This document shows positions 46,365 through 60,778 of a stretch of DNA of 64,000 bases, piece after piece. The translations under genes were made by a program, and so were the position numbers. The stretch lies in NCBI RefSeq assembly GCF_954871325.1, contig NC_088779.1, positions 6,760,846 to 6,824,845 of the forward strand, written 5' to 3'. Every line of letters begins with the position of its first letter. Position 1 is the stretch's first letter. The stretch is from Gordionus sp. m RMFG-2023 (lineage: Eukaryota > Nematomorpha > Gordioida > Chordodea > Parachordodidae). A model generated the notes under the pieces. That model had not been told where the DNA came from. It did not search any database and saw nothing but the letters and a program-made list of their open reading frames with translations.

Positions 46365-49300
46365 ATAAGAATAATTTATATTTATGTTTTGTTAACATAC
46401 TCATTTGTATTAATTATAATTGTTAAATTAGATTTTTTTAAAAAACCATACAAGAATAATTACTCATATTTTATTGTAATTTTATTTTTTTAAATATAGT
46501 TATTTACAATAAATTTTTAAAATAATCTGTATAATAATTCTACATTTTTAAATTTATAAAATAAATACATAGTTAAATAAAGGGTTATTTATGCTAATGT
46601 ATTTTAATAAAAAATAAAATCAAAACTTTAATTAAAATAATTATTTTTAACATAGAATAAGATATATTAATTTATCATAGAAAATGGGAGGATTGGGGGG
46701 GGGGGTGATTTTTTTCTTCTTTACCAAATGGATTGAATTAATTTACAATTAACTAAATATTGATAAAATTTTCAGAATAATGCTTTCAGTCGCGTATTAT
46801 ATTAATCATATGTAATAATTCAAAGAAAAAGAATAAGTTTTTTTTATTTTATATTTTATATTTTTACGTTTTAGTTTTATTTATGTTATTTTAGAATAAT
46901 TTAAATTATCTATATTTTAATAAATTTATATTTATTATTCAATTTTAATCATAATAATCACTAATGTTATAAACATATCGCAGACTCTATGACCTAGTGT
47001 AACTCTTAGTTGTTCATTAGTTAAGAAGTTTCCTGTATTTTACTATGGCAACCACTCCTTCCAAAATTAATCATTAGGGAAGAAGATATGGATAAAATCT
47101 AGTGGGGTTTTGAAATTAAGGGTAAAATATATTTTTATTTATCATATCTGGAAATGCTGTAAGAATTAAAACATTTCTGCTACATTGCAAGGTCTTGAAC
47201 AAGATATTAAAGAGTTGCTTAAGTCGAGAAAGGATAAGAGTGACAGAGTACGAGGGGACAATAGGTCGATGCTATCCCTTTTATTAAGAATTTGAGCTAA
47301 TCTCCAATTGAGTTAAATTGGAGATTAAAAAATTTTCCCTAAAAGGGTTTTAATAAGGACATCAAACGTTTGAAAAATAAAAAGAAGGAGATGTAATATT
47401 TTAGGAATATATTAGCATTTTCGAACTATATAGACTTTCTGATAATAATATGATAAAAAATATATGCCTAACCAAGAGGTAATTATAAATTTTGAAGTTT
47501 AATATTATTTTAACCCTTAAGTGGAATATTTGAGTATTAATACCTTATTAACGTTAAATAAAGGATATATACATATATATACATCATTATGTTTCATTCA
47601 CTTAAATGTGATAATATAAATCAGCTAACGACACTCAATTTTGGTTTACTATTAATTGATATCTAATTCTTATTTAGGTTTAATTTTATAAAAATTCCTA
47701 TATATGGAAAAAGAAAATGGGGTGTGACGACCAGTTTAAAGAATGCGTAAAAGTCAATATGTATTTAACTGGAAAGTTTTCTAGTCTAGGTAAGTATAAG
47801 TGACGGAATTTATATAAAAGCAAGAGAATCATTTCTTAACTTGAAATTTTTCTTAAAAATTCTTAAATAAAATTATAAAATTTATATAATCTATATACTA
47901 TGTTTAAAAAAGTGAATACTAACCTGACAGTTTTAAAAAAATTAATATTTTTTTTACTACGTTAAGGATTTTATATTATTTTTTACTACGTTAAAAAATT
48001 AATGTTATTTTTACTATGTTAAAAAAATACATGAGAGAAAATCTAATATTGATTATTTTTTAAAATAAAAAAATAATTATCATCAATATATATTTTTAAT
48101 GTAAATTTATAATTACTTTACAAATTATAAATATTGGGGGACCAAATATAAAATTATTTTTAAAAAAAATATAGAGAAAATCATGCGAATATATTGTCTA
48201 ATTTTGCGTTTAAAAAATAAGCATTGGGGGAGAAAATAAAGGAATGCTTATTTTTTTAATAAATAAAAGAAGAAAATTTTTTATATTATTATTTTATCTC
48301 TTCTTTTTCTAAATATAAAATTACTTCTTTTTAAAAGAATAAATGAATATAAATATCTAATAATTGCATTTGTATTATTAAAATATCATTTTGCACAAGA
48401 AATTTTGATGTGTAGAAATTGATTTTAAAAAGAAGATCAAAACTAATTTTATTAAACTTTAAAAAAGATATCAAAACTTGAACGATTAATTTTTCTATCA
48501 ATAAAAAAAATATGAGTGGGTAAATAGATGCGAATTTTGTAATTATCTATATTGTTTGCCATGCCTCTTTAAATAAAATTATGCTTGGAATGATAAAAGA
48601 TTTACGGATATGAATTTTTGAATATAGCTTAACGGCATGAAGAATCAACTATGGTCGCTAATACTATTAAAATTATTTGGCAAAAATTAATTGAAAATAC
48701 GAAGGATTCGCCTGGCAAAATATCAATAGAAATATCCCTCAAAATAAAGATAAATTCCTCTTATTCATAAATCTTTTAGTAAACTTGATGCTGCGTCATT
48801 GATAGTCATAGGGTATAGAAATATTCCAGATATTTTTAAATTGTTACTAAAACGTGATGAAGCTTCAATAAATAAGGAAAATATTACTTTTCATGCAATT
48901 TTTCTATTATTTAATATTACTATATACTATATTGTTATGTTTAAGTTTGTTTTTTAAAAAAAAAGAATTTCTTCTTTTTTTTGCGATAAACAAATCCATT
49001 TTTAGGAAGACTTTGTATTTGTTTTGCGATGAACAAAACCAGATAAAACCAGTGCGATATTGTTTTTTTTATAAATATGCTACCTTTCGTTTAATTAAGA
49101 TAGCTTTGTCTTGTCACCTAAATTGTTATCATATTTATCCTTATTTATTTTTTATATAAATAGCGACGTTTTTATTCTTATATTCATTTAATGTCGCAAA
49201 AGTTATGATTTTATGGATTATAATTATTAAGCCTTTTATTTTGTTGTTATTGAAACGTTATATATTTTGAAATCCGGCAGTTCATTTTACACCTTCCAAG

Positions 49301-50340
49301 CCACATATTTTCCTTAATTTTAACGTGTCGAGGTATAATTTAAAAGCTAATTCAAATCCTAGGATGGCTAGGAGGGGCATCTTCGGCCATGCCATGCCAA
49401 ATCCTGGTTTTCCTTTAATTTTGTTCATCAGGTTTAAATTAGAGATAATATAAACCCAAGGCTTGGGTGCCTCTGAGGTGCGGTTGCCGCCGTTCCTTAC
49501 CAAAACACTTCTATTTATTTTCTTTTTGAAGATTCTAAGACAATGGTTCGAGTATTATCAAAATAGGGCTCCCAAAGATGCGCACCCTCCCTAATCTTGC
49601 TAATACAGCCGATATCCACAGAAATTGAAATATATATAATCTTAAATTAAAAAAATATTCCAATAAATCTTTCTTTTTTTTATTTCTTGGAGCTATTTAT
49701 CATTACTTTATTGATGGTAATTATATAATGCAGAGGATTTATAAAATTTTTATAAATAATGAAAATAAAATATTAAAAAATAAAACATTTTGCTTCTCTA
49801 TCTTCTATGTACTAATAAAAACAATATGAAAAAGATTATGATTATATAAAAATATTTTAATACTTTTGAAAAATATTTAAAATTCTTTCCTGAGGCACTC
49901 AGCCCTTCTGAAAATTAGAAAAGTTGGCTAAAGATTAATAATAACTAACGAGGGGCTTGGCCACCTGTAGTCCCTCTTGAAATATATTCTTAACTGTCAA
50001 GAGATTTGATAAATCATAAGTTTGCCAATCGTCTCGTTTTATAAAATTAGAATTTTCGCCGCTCTTTATTTTTGCTTTAATCCTTTAAATTCAGATTTAA
50101 TAAAAATAATATTATAATCATGATTTATGAATGGGAAATCTATTAGTTATTTAAATTTAAATTTTTTATTAACTATAAATTATTTAGATTCAAATATTAA
50201 TATATTACTGAATAACCAGAAAAAGACCAACCTACCAATATGTGAAATTATAAAATATTTGATAATTTGTTTCAAATATTTGTTAAAATTTTAAATATAT
50301 ATTTTTTTGGATATATTGCATAAGCAAATTAATTATTCAT
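46365..50340. other. Repeat-poor AT-rich stretch with no secure gene
   Basis: Nothing recognised except a GC-richer minus-strand patch at 49,282-49,503, where a frame reads GFGMAWPKMPLLAILGFELA. Its composition differs from the surroundings and could be an old insertion or exon, but I recognise no family. The frame at 48,893-49,159 is a low-complexity artefact. A direct repeat of ttactacgttaa-type words lies at about 47,950-48,025. Confidence 0.35.
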
Positions 50341-50365
50341 CTTGGAAAAGATAATAATTGAGATA

Positions 50366-53300
50366 ATGTTAAAATACAATTCTATTGATTTGGGCAAGTC
50401 AGAATACTACAACATCTTAGACAATAAAAAATGTGAAAAAGTTGTTAATATTCAAAATGTTACTCATAAAGAAAATTTTGATGCAAGTTCCAATAACTTA
50501 GAGATATTACATCAAGGCAGAAATGAGGAAAAGATTATTATTGAATCAAAATGTGAAGATATCAATATGCAATTAAATGATTTATTACATATTCCAGATA
50601 ATAAATATATAGTAAAAAATTGTAAGTATTATTATAAATATCTAAGCATAATAGAAATTTTAGACAATACTAAAAAAGAGGAAAACATTGTTATTGAAAC
50701 CAAATATGAAAATACTAACATACAATCTACTGACTTATTACAAAATTCAGATAATAAACATGTGAAAGAATGTTAGTACTTATTATAAAATACAAATTAT
50801 TTATTTTATGCGATTATATCAACTTTTATATTTAAATAAACTCTAAGTCGTATATATATGTATTTTAATAATAATATTAAAATTGTTTATAATAATTATA
50901 TAAAATAAAATTTTATCAGCTCCTAATCCCTTAATACAAGTTCAAGTACCAGTATTAGTAAAAGATAGCAACACTAGAAAAAGTAATTTTTATTATTAAT
51001 AAAAAATTTACAACAATTTTTTTAAAAATTTATTTGACAATACTCAATTAGAATTTAAATTTAACTAAAATTACATATAGTAAATCTTTTGGGTTTTATG
51101 CAAAATCTTACATGATAAAATTACAAATATTTTGAAATATTTTTTTATAAAAAATCCTGAATTTTATCATATCTTTCTATAAGATATTTTGCGTAAAAGG
51201 CAAAAAAAATTTCATATTCCATTTATTATTGAAAAAGACATTAATATTTTTTGATATTGTGATTAGTTTAATTTATTATTTATTTGTCTGTTTTTAATTG
51301 ACAGGTGGAAGATCATACAAACCTTCTCATCTTGTCAAAGAATTATTAAAAGATTTATATTATTCTGGGACCCCTCCTAATAAGAGCTCCATGGCTACTG
51401 CTTATCTCTCAAATATAACCAAATTTTCTGATACTTCACACAACAAAGATGACAAATCTATAAGTAACACCACAATTTAAAACTATTTTGAAACAAATTG
51501 TCTTAATTCAGTTTTGTAAAAAATAGAGATAATTATATTTTTTTACCAAAATATTAGATATCACCTGATATACAATTATTTTCCCCCTTTTTAAGTGTCA
51601 TTATAATCTAAATAAAAATAACTTATTTAAGTAATCATTAACAACTTTTTTTCTTAAAGTTAGTTCTACCACTGTTCAAATTTATTTATAAATTGCCATT
51701 TCACATTATTAATAAGATATAAAAATATATTAAACGCTCAAAATCTGTCATTCCTAAATACTTATATGTTTTGTATATAAAAACTGTGGGAAGGGGGGAG
51801 GTTACATATTTTTAATACTTTACTTAGAAACAAAAAATTATAAGACAAAAAACATGAAATTCTATATATCTTTTTTAATCATATTGTCATGTTTCGATGC
51901 CTATCAGTTGTAAGGGGAACATATTTTTTTGAAAATTCACTGTTTGAAATATGACTAGATCTTTTAGAATATAGGGGAATTTTTTTATTAAATCCCAGCT
52001 TTTGAGTATTATATTGTACACATTTAAAACAATGATGCCACTGATTTTTGATATATAAAATAATGATATTATATAACAATATGAATTTTAAACCCAGAAG
52101 TTGCCGGATTTGATAAAAACGAATTGTCCAATAATTCTCCAACCGCTATAGGCAATCAAAATATGAACGTTTCTTCCTTCATGGCCGAGGTTCTTGCTTC
52201 AACTCAGCTACAAAACCAAACTCTATATAGTTCTAGGAGTAATCTAAAATAAAATTATATATTATAAACAAATAATATTTTATTTTAGCTAAAATTTTTG
52301 TTTGTTGTTCACTTATAACCCTTGCATAACATCACATTATACGGGAAATACTTCTCTCATTATTTTCTACAAAGTCTATCTTTTTTCATTTAAAAAACTA
52401 CTTAATAATTTATGGAAATGCCTTATTTTTATTATATTCAATCCTTCTTTTTTTTTTACATTGGGAATATATCTTTTCCAATCAAATAATAATCTTTGTT
52501 TAAATGGATACAGCTTGGTGAGATAAGAGATATTCTAAATAATATACTCCCTCCCTCCTCAATTTTTTTACAGAGAACTCCAACAAGACTCCCATAAACG
52601 TTCCTCCCAACAATCTCCTACCTCCAGAAGAGACTGCTACCTCTGACCATTCAAATCATGAAATCTCACAAAACAAAGCCCCCACAGGTAATTACGATAT
52701 TCAGAATGTGATACCCTTTCTTGACGACCAATACTATTGCCCATATAATGACCAAAACATCGTTTGCAATTTCAAAGTGAAACGGAAGTGTCATTTGTTC
52801 AGGCACATAGCACATGTTCACAGGGATAAGATCGAGTACCTTGACCCTGATTGTGGTATAACCTTTGTTTTATTAAAATTATTTATCACTATAAACATAA
52901 AATTTTTTAAACTTGCTTTTGGTATTAACTATGAATAGCTGTATCTTATTATTACTTGCTAAACTTTTATAAAAGTAAAGTAAAAAGAAAATTAGCCCAA
53001 AAAATGACTTTATGGAAAGTGAACAAAACCATTTATTTATTTTTTTTACTAAACTATAAAAAGAAAAAAAAAATATTAATTTTTAGTTATCTTATCGTTA
53101 TGATAAATATAGCATTTATTATAGAAATAAAATAATAATCAGAAACCTTCAGAGATACCATTTGTATGACCCAAATTTTTTATAAAAATGTTGGCCCAGT
53201 CTGGCACGGATTTTTTTTTTTAGAAAACATTCTCTTTGGATCGGATTTTTTTAAAAAATATTTATTTTTAATTTTTATTAATAATAATGGCGATTTAAAA

Positions 53301-56300
53301 TATTCGGCTCGGCTCTTGTATTTAAAAAAAAATTTTTTTTAGGCTCACAACCTATGTATATATAAAAAAATGTAATTCGGCCGGTCCATGTACCCAAGGT
53401 CGGGCCTGCAGGTTGAATCGAATTCAAAAACTTAGTTCAATTCGGCAAAACCTTTATCACAAAACATTTTTTAGCACAACTTTGATCACGAATGTCGTTT
53501 ATCATGAAGGAATTTTAGAATGTAGGTAATATAACGATTTTTTGCAAAAACAATATCGCGAACTCATTATCGTGTATTTATATCCTCAAAACTTAAAACG
53601 CCAAAAGTGAATAAACAAAACTTGTATTACTAACCAAAAATAGCAAAACGTTTATTTTGTCTTTATAGGAATTTTACCAAGAATGTATTTGCATAATGTG
53701 AGAACATTACCATGAAACAATAAATATTTTGTGAATGCTTTTATTAATAGAAAAACAACATATTTTGATCAGGGCTAACGGGCACGAATGGTGGGGATTT
53801 GGAGGGAGGATCATTATGCTTAATAATATTAAAATTTTGAGGGTAAGGGCTGGGGAATTCGGTTTCAAGAATTTTAGTCATCGTTTAGGAATCTGAAATG
53901 TTATCAATTAATTCTCAGTTGATTCATACATAATTCACTTATTATACAACTATGTCCAATATTTTAAGACATGGCAGTACTACCACTGTTTTAGTGTTGT
54001 TTACCCTTTATAATTTAAAATATGAACAGATTTCTCTGCACCACAAGTGTGACTTTTTTGTCAAATTTAATTTTGAACACATTTCTTCGCACTGTAGGAT
54101 ATTCTTCTAATATATGTTAGGGCACAGTACGAGACCACACCATAATAAAAGTGTGGTTATAACCGAGAACAGGGTTAAGGTGGTGAATTTTTTTTAAAAA
54201 AAATACCATAAAAACTCTAATCCAAAATTAGTAATTATAATCAATTTCGCAAAAGTTATAATAAAATTAAAAATAAAATTTTTTTTAATAAAAATTTAGT
54301 AAATCAAGTTTTTTTTTCCACTTGCTCTTTATAATAAAATAATGTATATGTCGTAACCTTAATCAGGAGTTTACAATTTGTTTATGATATATTTAAAAAA
54401 AACGATAAAATTCTTATCGCATATCGATATTAGTCGAAAATGAAACAAGGGTGATAATCACAAGTTAAAATAAACAATTTTCTTTTAATTGTGTTTACGA
54501 TATAAAAAACATTTGTTTAATATATGGCTACGAAAAAAACATTATTAATTTTAAAAAAAATTAAATAATAGACAAATATGCCTGAAAACCGGATACAAAG
54601 AAAATAATAGAGATCGAAAGGTTGAGATAATAACACTCCTCCTCATTTAGCATTACTCCGGGGTTAAACGGAGTAATTGAAAGGGCTAGTTAAACCACTC
54701 ATCCAGATGACTATAACGTACTTTTAAATAAACAAAAATAACTTTGGCATAATGGGGTTGATATTATTTACAGTCATAGGGGTATTCCCATTAATTAAAA
54801 AAAATGATGAGAAAAAAACGTTTTGTGTCCTGTCGAGGAAGCAACGTTATGGTAATCTACAAAGTACAATCTATTCATGTTCTCAACAATATTTGTCTAT
54901 TACTTTTTTGAAATTAAGAATGTTTGTTTTTGTGGCCGCGCATATATATATATTTTATAATAATTAGAATGAAATAGATCATCATTAAATTATTAAAGTT
55001 AGTACTGAATATTTAAAAATTAATGCTTAACCTTATAATAGAGAATTTAAAATAAATATTTTGAGTTTGAAAATATATTTTCCATATAATGCTCTTATAA
55101 AAATTTGGGCCAAGGGCTGGGTAAGGATAAAATAATTTTTAAAAAATCGATTTGGTATGCTGTTGGATTAATAAATCTTTGCCATTCTTTGTTTAATATG
55201 TGATTGAATTACCCTTTCACTTCTTTTAGTTAAAATTAATTAAACTACTTTGATATATTTCCAAATTTTTAGATTATTTATCTTTAAACCTTTCTAATAT
55301 GTATTCTTTGTTTTCCTATCTGTTTCTTCTTCACAATATGACATAAATTTTTAGGAAGACAATCACTGTCGGTATACTAGATATTTATTATATTTTTTAT
55401 AGAAATTTAATTTAATTTAATAAATTATTTTATTAAATATATATCAATCACAACGATAAAGTTATTAAAAATTTATAACCATATCAACTTGATTTGCAAT
55501 AATTGTAAATAATCAAAAATATGAATGCGTATATACCTACATTTTATCAATTTTATAGATGAAGAAAAATGATTTATTTTTGATTGATTCCTTTTCATCT
55601 ATTTAAATATACATCGGAACCGAACTCAAAAATCATAGTAATCGCCCCATTTTTAAAAAAAAAAATGAATTAGACGTTAAATCTTATATCCAAAAAGCCT
55701 CTGATGGCCTGTTCTATTGCAAAATGAAGGAATGTTGTTTTATGTCTCGGTCTTCTTTCAACGTAGCCGCACACCTAAGGACGTTACACTGCCGTTGCGG
55801 AAGAAACTTCGAGGAAAAGAAGGATAAAAAAGGTTTAATTTCATATAAATATAAATTTGCTATTAAAAATTTTTTTTTAATATATACATCCATCATTATT
55901 AGACCTGGTTGCTGATTCACTTCTTTAAGATTACGTTAACGTTTTAAAAAAAATAGAGAATGCATTAAAGAAGTTATTAATGAAAAGATATTTAATTATT
56001 ACTGTTTTTTGTATAGTATATATTTTTTTAGGCTCCATTTCCTACTCTTATTCTATAAACGGTAGCTTTATTTATTATAAACTGTTTGTTTTTTTGAGAT
56101 TAAGTATTATAAATAATGTGGTATTTAAGCATCATGTCCTAATTTTTTATCACAATGTCCAAAAATATAAGGTTCCACATTATGTAAATTTCTTTTAGGT
56201 ATCTGTATATAGATACTTTTTTTCAGTTTTTTTATAAAATATATAGTATTTTATTAAACTTTTTGAATAGTATATTGTATCTGTATCTTAATACTTTATT

Positions 56301-59300
56301 TTATGAGTATTTTTATTTATATAAAAGTATATAGATACTTTTAAAAAAATCTCTCAATCCCTTTAGTATTACATTAAAAAGTACTTTCTTCCCCCAAAAA
56401 CATATATAAATTTAATAATATAAAATTATTTTGATTTGAATATCGTTTTTTGTTGCAAATTTCCAATCTGATTTTATATTGGTTGTAGTTACAAATATCC
56501 ATTATTTGATATTTTTTCTAAACACAAGTACACATTATTATTTTTTTACACTAAAAAAAATGCTTCAAATTCGCACTTCAACCCAATATTAATATTCAGG
56601 GAATGAGCTCATCGAATCCACCATAGATTTACAAAATTTGCCAAATTCAAATCCTCAACCAAACATCCTTAAACACGATTCATTATTCCCAAATAAATCC
56701 AAAATTAATCATCAGGCAGGTAATCATACTTGTGACAAGAGACACTACATAAAGTGTACGCCAAGGGTTAAATACGTATCCAGGAGAAGAGAAACCGTGT
56801 ATCCCCTTGCCCGATTCCCACAATTAAACCAAAACAACTTTAATGAACCACCATTAAATCCACAATTCGAGCTTAATAACGTGATTATCAACTCTAAAGA
56901 AAATTCTTTTGATTGCCAGAATTTCAATGAGAACTATAAACATCGCCCAATTTTTGGTGGCCTTGGTGAAACGAGTCCCAATGATTTTGATCAAAGCCAT
57001 GAAAATTTCGATAAAATCACCATTGGAGGAAATATGGACAATGAGAGGGAAAGCTTGGATGATTCAATCTTTTGCAACCTTAGCGCTTTGCCATTATGCG
57101 AGAAAGATAAATTGATTTGCGCTTGGAAGAAAGAAAATGGTTTACACTATATTTAAATTCTGACGCTTATATAAGAAAAGAGATGAGAAAATTTTGGATA
57201 GACATATTTGATTTTATAGATATTAGTTGATAAAAGGTAATGTCACTCAAGGTTCCGATATGGTCATAAGATAAGAAGTGATTAATGTTGTTAGCGTTAT
57301 TTTTCAAAAGTAATTAGTTACATTCATAAGTTACTTTGCCTAAAACGTGATAATCACATTAGTATAGTTGCTTAACTTGAAATTTAACTCGATATGGTTA
57401 CCAAAATATAATTATTTTACATTATAGTTATTATTATATTTAAAAAAAATAAAATCATCTAACATAATAAATGCATTAAAAACCAGTTTAAAAAAAAATA
57501 AATTATCATTTTTATTTATGTGTATGCCTATTATCTATCACATTAAAATATTAATTAAATAAAGAAATATTTTGTTATAAAAACTTTAAGCTATTTTTAT
57601 TTGCAAAAGAATAGTGTTTTTCAAAGCTTTTAAGCACATATTTTTTTCTCCAAGTATCTTCTTTCCTATGCTGGGGCTCTACCTGGGCACTATATATAAG
57701 GAATATTATACTTGATGAACAATAGACGGAGAGAGGTAAAATAATCTATCTTCAATGCTATGAGAGTTCGACTATTTTAGCAGCACATAAAAATTAGAAT
57801 TATCTACAATTAAATTTAGCCAATTGTTTATTAATTATAATTTTAACCATTAAACCTTTTCTTGTTTGGTTGTGGTATTTGTTTGTTTTGAACTGAATTC
57901 GAGTTTAATCTGAATCAAATTTCACGCATTTCGCGAGGATGTTGGTTTGAATCAATAGGCGATTTGATATGTTTTCTGGCGGGAATAAAATCACAACCAA
58001 AATTAAAATTATTTTTAGCAATATTTTTTTTTTTTTGAAATTTTAAATAATGAAACGCGCATTCATAAAATCCTTATTTATTTTTTTTAATTTAAGATAT
58101 TATAAAATAAAATGTAATTAGTTACCGGTTAAAGTTCCTTTTTTAAAAATTAATTAGTTATTGTTCCTTTTATAAAAGATGAATCGTTACAATTAAAGTT
58201 CCTTTTTCAAAAGGTTGATCGTTCGTTACAGTTAATAACTAGTTCACTGTTAACGCGAGAAGGGACTGAACTTAGATAAGCAGATGATAATTTTTTGAGG
58301 TTTTATATATTAGATTTTCATTTTCAACAAACAAAATAAATGAAATAAAAAAAAAGAAACAATTTAATGAATGTAATTTTTAAGATATTAATATACGTGA
58401 CGAAACTCCCGTTATCTATGAAGTCAATGCCGCAATCAAAAATGGTTACAAAGGTTAAATATTTTTTCAGTATTGATATGTTATGCTTACAAAAATGGCG
58501 GTGAGAAAAACAACAAAATTTAAAATTTTATGTAAAATTTATTTTAAAAATCAATGTTAAACGATGAGTTTCTGCAATAAATGATGAAGGGAAATTGAAA
58601 GACAAAAGAATTTTTTTTTTGAATAATTCATAGCAAATAAATTCGTATTCAAATACTGTGTTTATATTTTCCAATCCTATCTCTATCTAGTGTTGTTAAA
58701 AACCTTGTCAAAATTTAAGTCAGATAAATAAATATCACCTAAGCCTTCCTAATTCTTGAAATGATGGTAGAAAAGTTGGCCCTCTTTTGCGAAATTTGAA
58801 GCTTCAATAATATTTATTAGGTAAAAATCTAGATTTAAGCGTTTTTTAAAAATCAGCCAAATCAAGATTTGTCAAAAACACTAGCCCTGCCCATTACTTT
58901 TTTTTACATTGACATGATGCGTTATATAATTAATATTAGCTTCCAAAGTCCATCTTCTAAATACCACTACATCAGGGTCGTCGAAACTCAATCGTTTTCC
59001 TCTCAAGAGATCTAATTCTTTAGACATCTCTACCGATCGTTACTCTTTCCATGGCATGCCCAAAAATCAGCGAAATATCCCGCTTTCGGCTGTTCCTAGT
59101 AAAGAAGAAGCCAGGGCTAACAGTCATAAATCTATAAAGAGAATCTTTGCGCCCCTCATTCACAAAAATAGTCTTATCGGGTTATCCCAAGATCCTACTA
59201 TCAAAGATTTTGGCTCGCCTAAGCCCTTGGTTGATACAGCTGACCCCTTATCAAAACCCGACAACCTTATCTATAAAAGAGGAAAGTTTATTTTTTTGGC

Positions 59301-60216
59301 TGAGGATGATTTTCATCAAAATAACCAGTTGTGTAGCAGTTTTGAAGACATTACAGATAAGGACGATGTCAAAATTTTAAAGCCCCATAATGAGAAAGAG
59401 AATGACCACATAAATATTTTCGATATTATTAACAGTGCCAATAAGCCCCCCGATAAAAAAGATGTAACCTTTACTAAGGTAGAAAAGAAATCCTCAAAAG
59501 TTAAATTAAATGGGTTTCTAACCACGAAAGATAAGGGAATAGTCGCCCAAAACTATCCTCTAAGATTACAGAAAGAGGTACCGACTATTATCGACCAGTC
59601 TTGCATAGTAAATTCTGATATCGCTGTTAATCCTAAACGGTTAAAAGATTACAGTAACATCAATAATGGGCATCCCTTGGAAAAACGGAGGGAGATGATC
59701 GACTATTCTTGTGCGGAAAACTTTGATGACATTGTTAAGCGTAAAAGGAATAGGGTATACAGATACAGCAGTAATGGTCGTCCTCTAGGAAGACCCAGGA
59801 AGATTCCGAGGATTATCTCAGAATTAGACTCCGATAAAGCCGAATATGTATCACTCGATGAGACGAAAAACCTGGTAAAACCTCAAAATTTTATCATTTT
59901 AGACGCGCCCCTCAACAGTTACGCCACAGCTCTTGCGTCAACTATAGTAGACATCGATATAGCGGAATATAAAACATCCCATGAGACGGAAAACATGGGA
60001 AAACCTCAAAATTTTACCATTTTAGACATATCCCCTAACATTTGTGCCACCGCTCTTGTAGCCTTAATACCATCTCCTACCTCAAAATTCGCGAAAACAA
60101 TGAATGGTTATATAACAAGAGATCGAAATGCTTATAAGGTATACTCATGCTTCCCTTCTTTTCTTTTGTTCTTGATACAAATGGAATGGAAGATTATTTT
60201 ATTAGTTGTATTGTAA
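50366..60216 (+). CDS. C2H2 zinc-finger protein with AT-hook-like motif, nine exons
   Basis: Exons 50366-50771, 50920-50982, 51305-51463, 52098-52238, 52574-52855, 55674-55832, 56600-57139, 58385-58453 and 58940-60216 (TAA) join in one frame and every intron is phase 1, giving 1,031 residues. Finger 1 has C312, C321, H334, H339 (C-x8-C-x12-H-x4-H); finger 2 has C366, C371, H384, H389 (C-x4-C-x12-H-x4-H). The intron between their exons is the longest (2.8 kb). Residues about 886-893 read PLGRPRKI, an AT-hook core, and basic KRKRNR lies upstream, so DNA binding in the nucleus is likely. Exon 1 contains imperfect repeats around EEKIIIESKCED and EENIVIETKYEN. The start codon is the first ATG in the exon 1 frame; an upstream exon is possible. 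The last exon might instead splice at GTATAC after residue 1006. I do not recognise a named orthologue. Phase agreement is the main support for exons 1-4. Confidence 0.62.
52856..55673 (+). other. Long intron between the two zinc-finger exons
   Basis: Contains a GC-rich-ended repeat at about 53,148-53,427 (CAGAGATACC at the left; cgggcctgcaggtt at the right). Otherwise AT-rich with no recognised exon. The frame at 54,752-54,967 has no family resemblance. Confidence 0.4.
57140..58384 (+). other. Intron of the zinc-finger gene
   Basis: No element boundaries recognised. Repeated aaagttccttttt/gttacagttaat words at 58,130-58,230 suggest short tandem or foldback sequence. Confidence 0.3.
58688..58883. 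mobile_element. hAT MITE, TAGTGTTGTTAA family, in last intron of the zinc-finger gene
   Basis: TAGTGTTGTTAAAAACCTTG at the left and TTGTCAAAAACACTA at the right, with inner aaaatcagcca. Strongly diverged; flanking octamers differ. It ends only 56 bp before the last exon. Confidence 0.55.
59821..60075 (+). repeat. Internal 41-codon tandem repeat in the zinc-finger gene
   Basis: AEYVSLDETKNLVKPQNFII (from residue 907) recurs as AEYKTSHETENMGKPQNFTI (from residue 948), a period of 123 bp. DNA identity is high in the cctcaaaattttAccatttt core. A looser repeat precedes it: NNGHPLEKRREM and SNGRPLGRPRKI, about 38 residues apart. Confidence 0.8.
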
Positions 60217-60555
60217 GTTGGGATAATATTCCAACTCAAGGAATGATCAACTAAAGGAAATTTTTAATTGGATAAAATATATTTAAAACAAACAAGTATC
60301 AGAAGTAAGGATTATAATTAAAGGTTAAGAATTATTTTTTTTTATGAGATATGGATTAGGGTTAGGATATATTAAATTTTAATCTATTTTTTTATTAATA
60401 ACCTGTCAAATTTGACAGTGCATGTGATTATAAATATACGAATAGAAATTTAAATAAATCAGCTGTGCTGCCGGCAGTTTCCTTGAGTTTAACTATAATC
60501 GTAATTTGTAGGAATAAGATTAAGTTTAATGTCATTTTCGATGGGGGGGGGGGGG

Positions 60556-60778
60556 TAGTGTTGTTAAACGGCTCGTTTTGAGCCGATTTTTAAAAACGGC
60601 TAACTCACTATTTCATCCAGAATAATTTAACTCAAGCCTGAAGATTTTGTTTGTAGAAGGAACAAAGATTTGGGCATCTATTAGCGAAATCTCAAGGCTT
60701 AGGCTATATTTTTCAGGCTACAATATTGAGTTAGCCGTTTTTAAAAATCGGCTCAAAATGAGCCGTTTAACAACACTA
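60556..60778. mobile_element. hAT MITE inserted in a poly-G tract
   Basis: 223 bp, TAGTGTTGTTAAACGGCTCG to GAGCCGTTTAACAACACTA, with near-perfect arms and the least decay of any copy here. It is flanked by 13 G on the left and 10 G on the right, consistent with an eight-G target duplication. It lies about 340 bp downstream of the zinc-finger gene's stop. Confidence 0.88.

Noticed and set aside
48893-49159. 88-codon plus-strand frame
   Set aside because: Low-complexity Leu/Phe/Ile content typical of chance frames in AT-rich DNA; no splice context or homology.
56745-57115. Additional frames in the zinc-finger gene's 540-nt exon
   Set aside because: Shadows of the phase-consistent exon frame.
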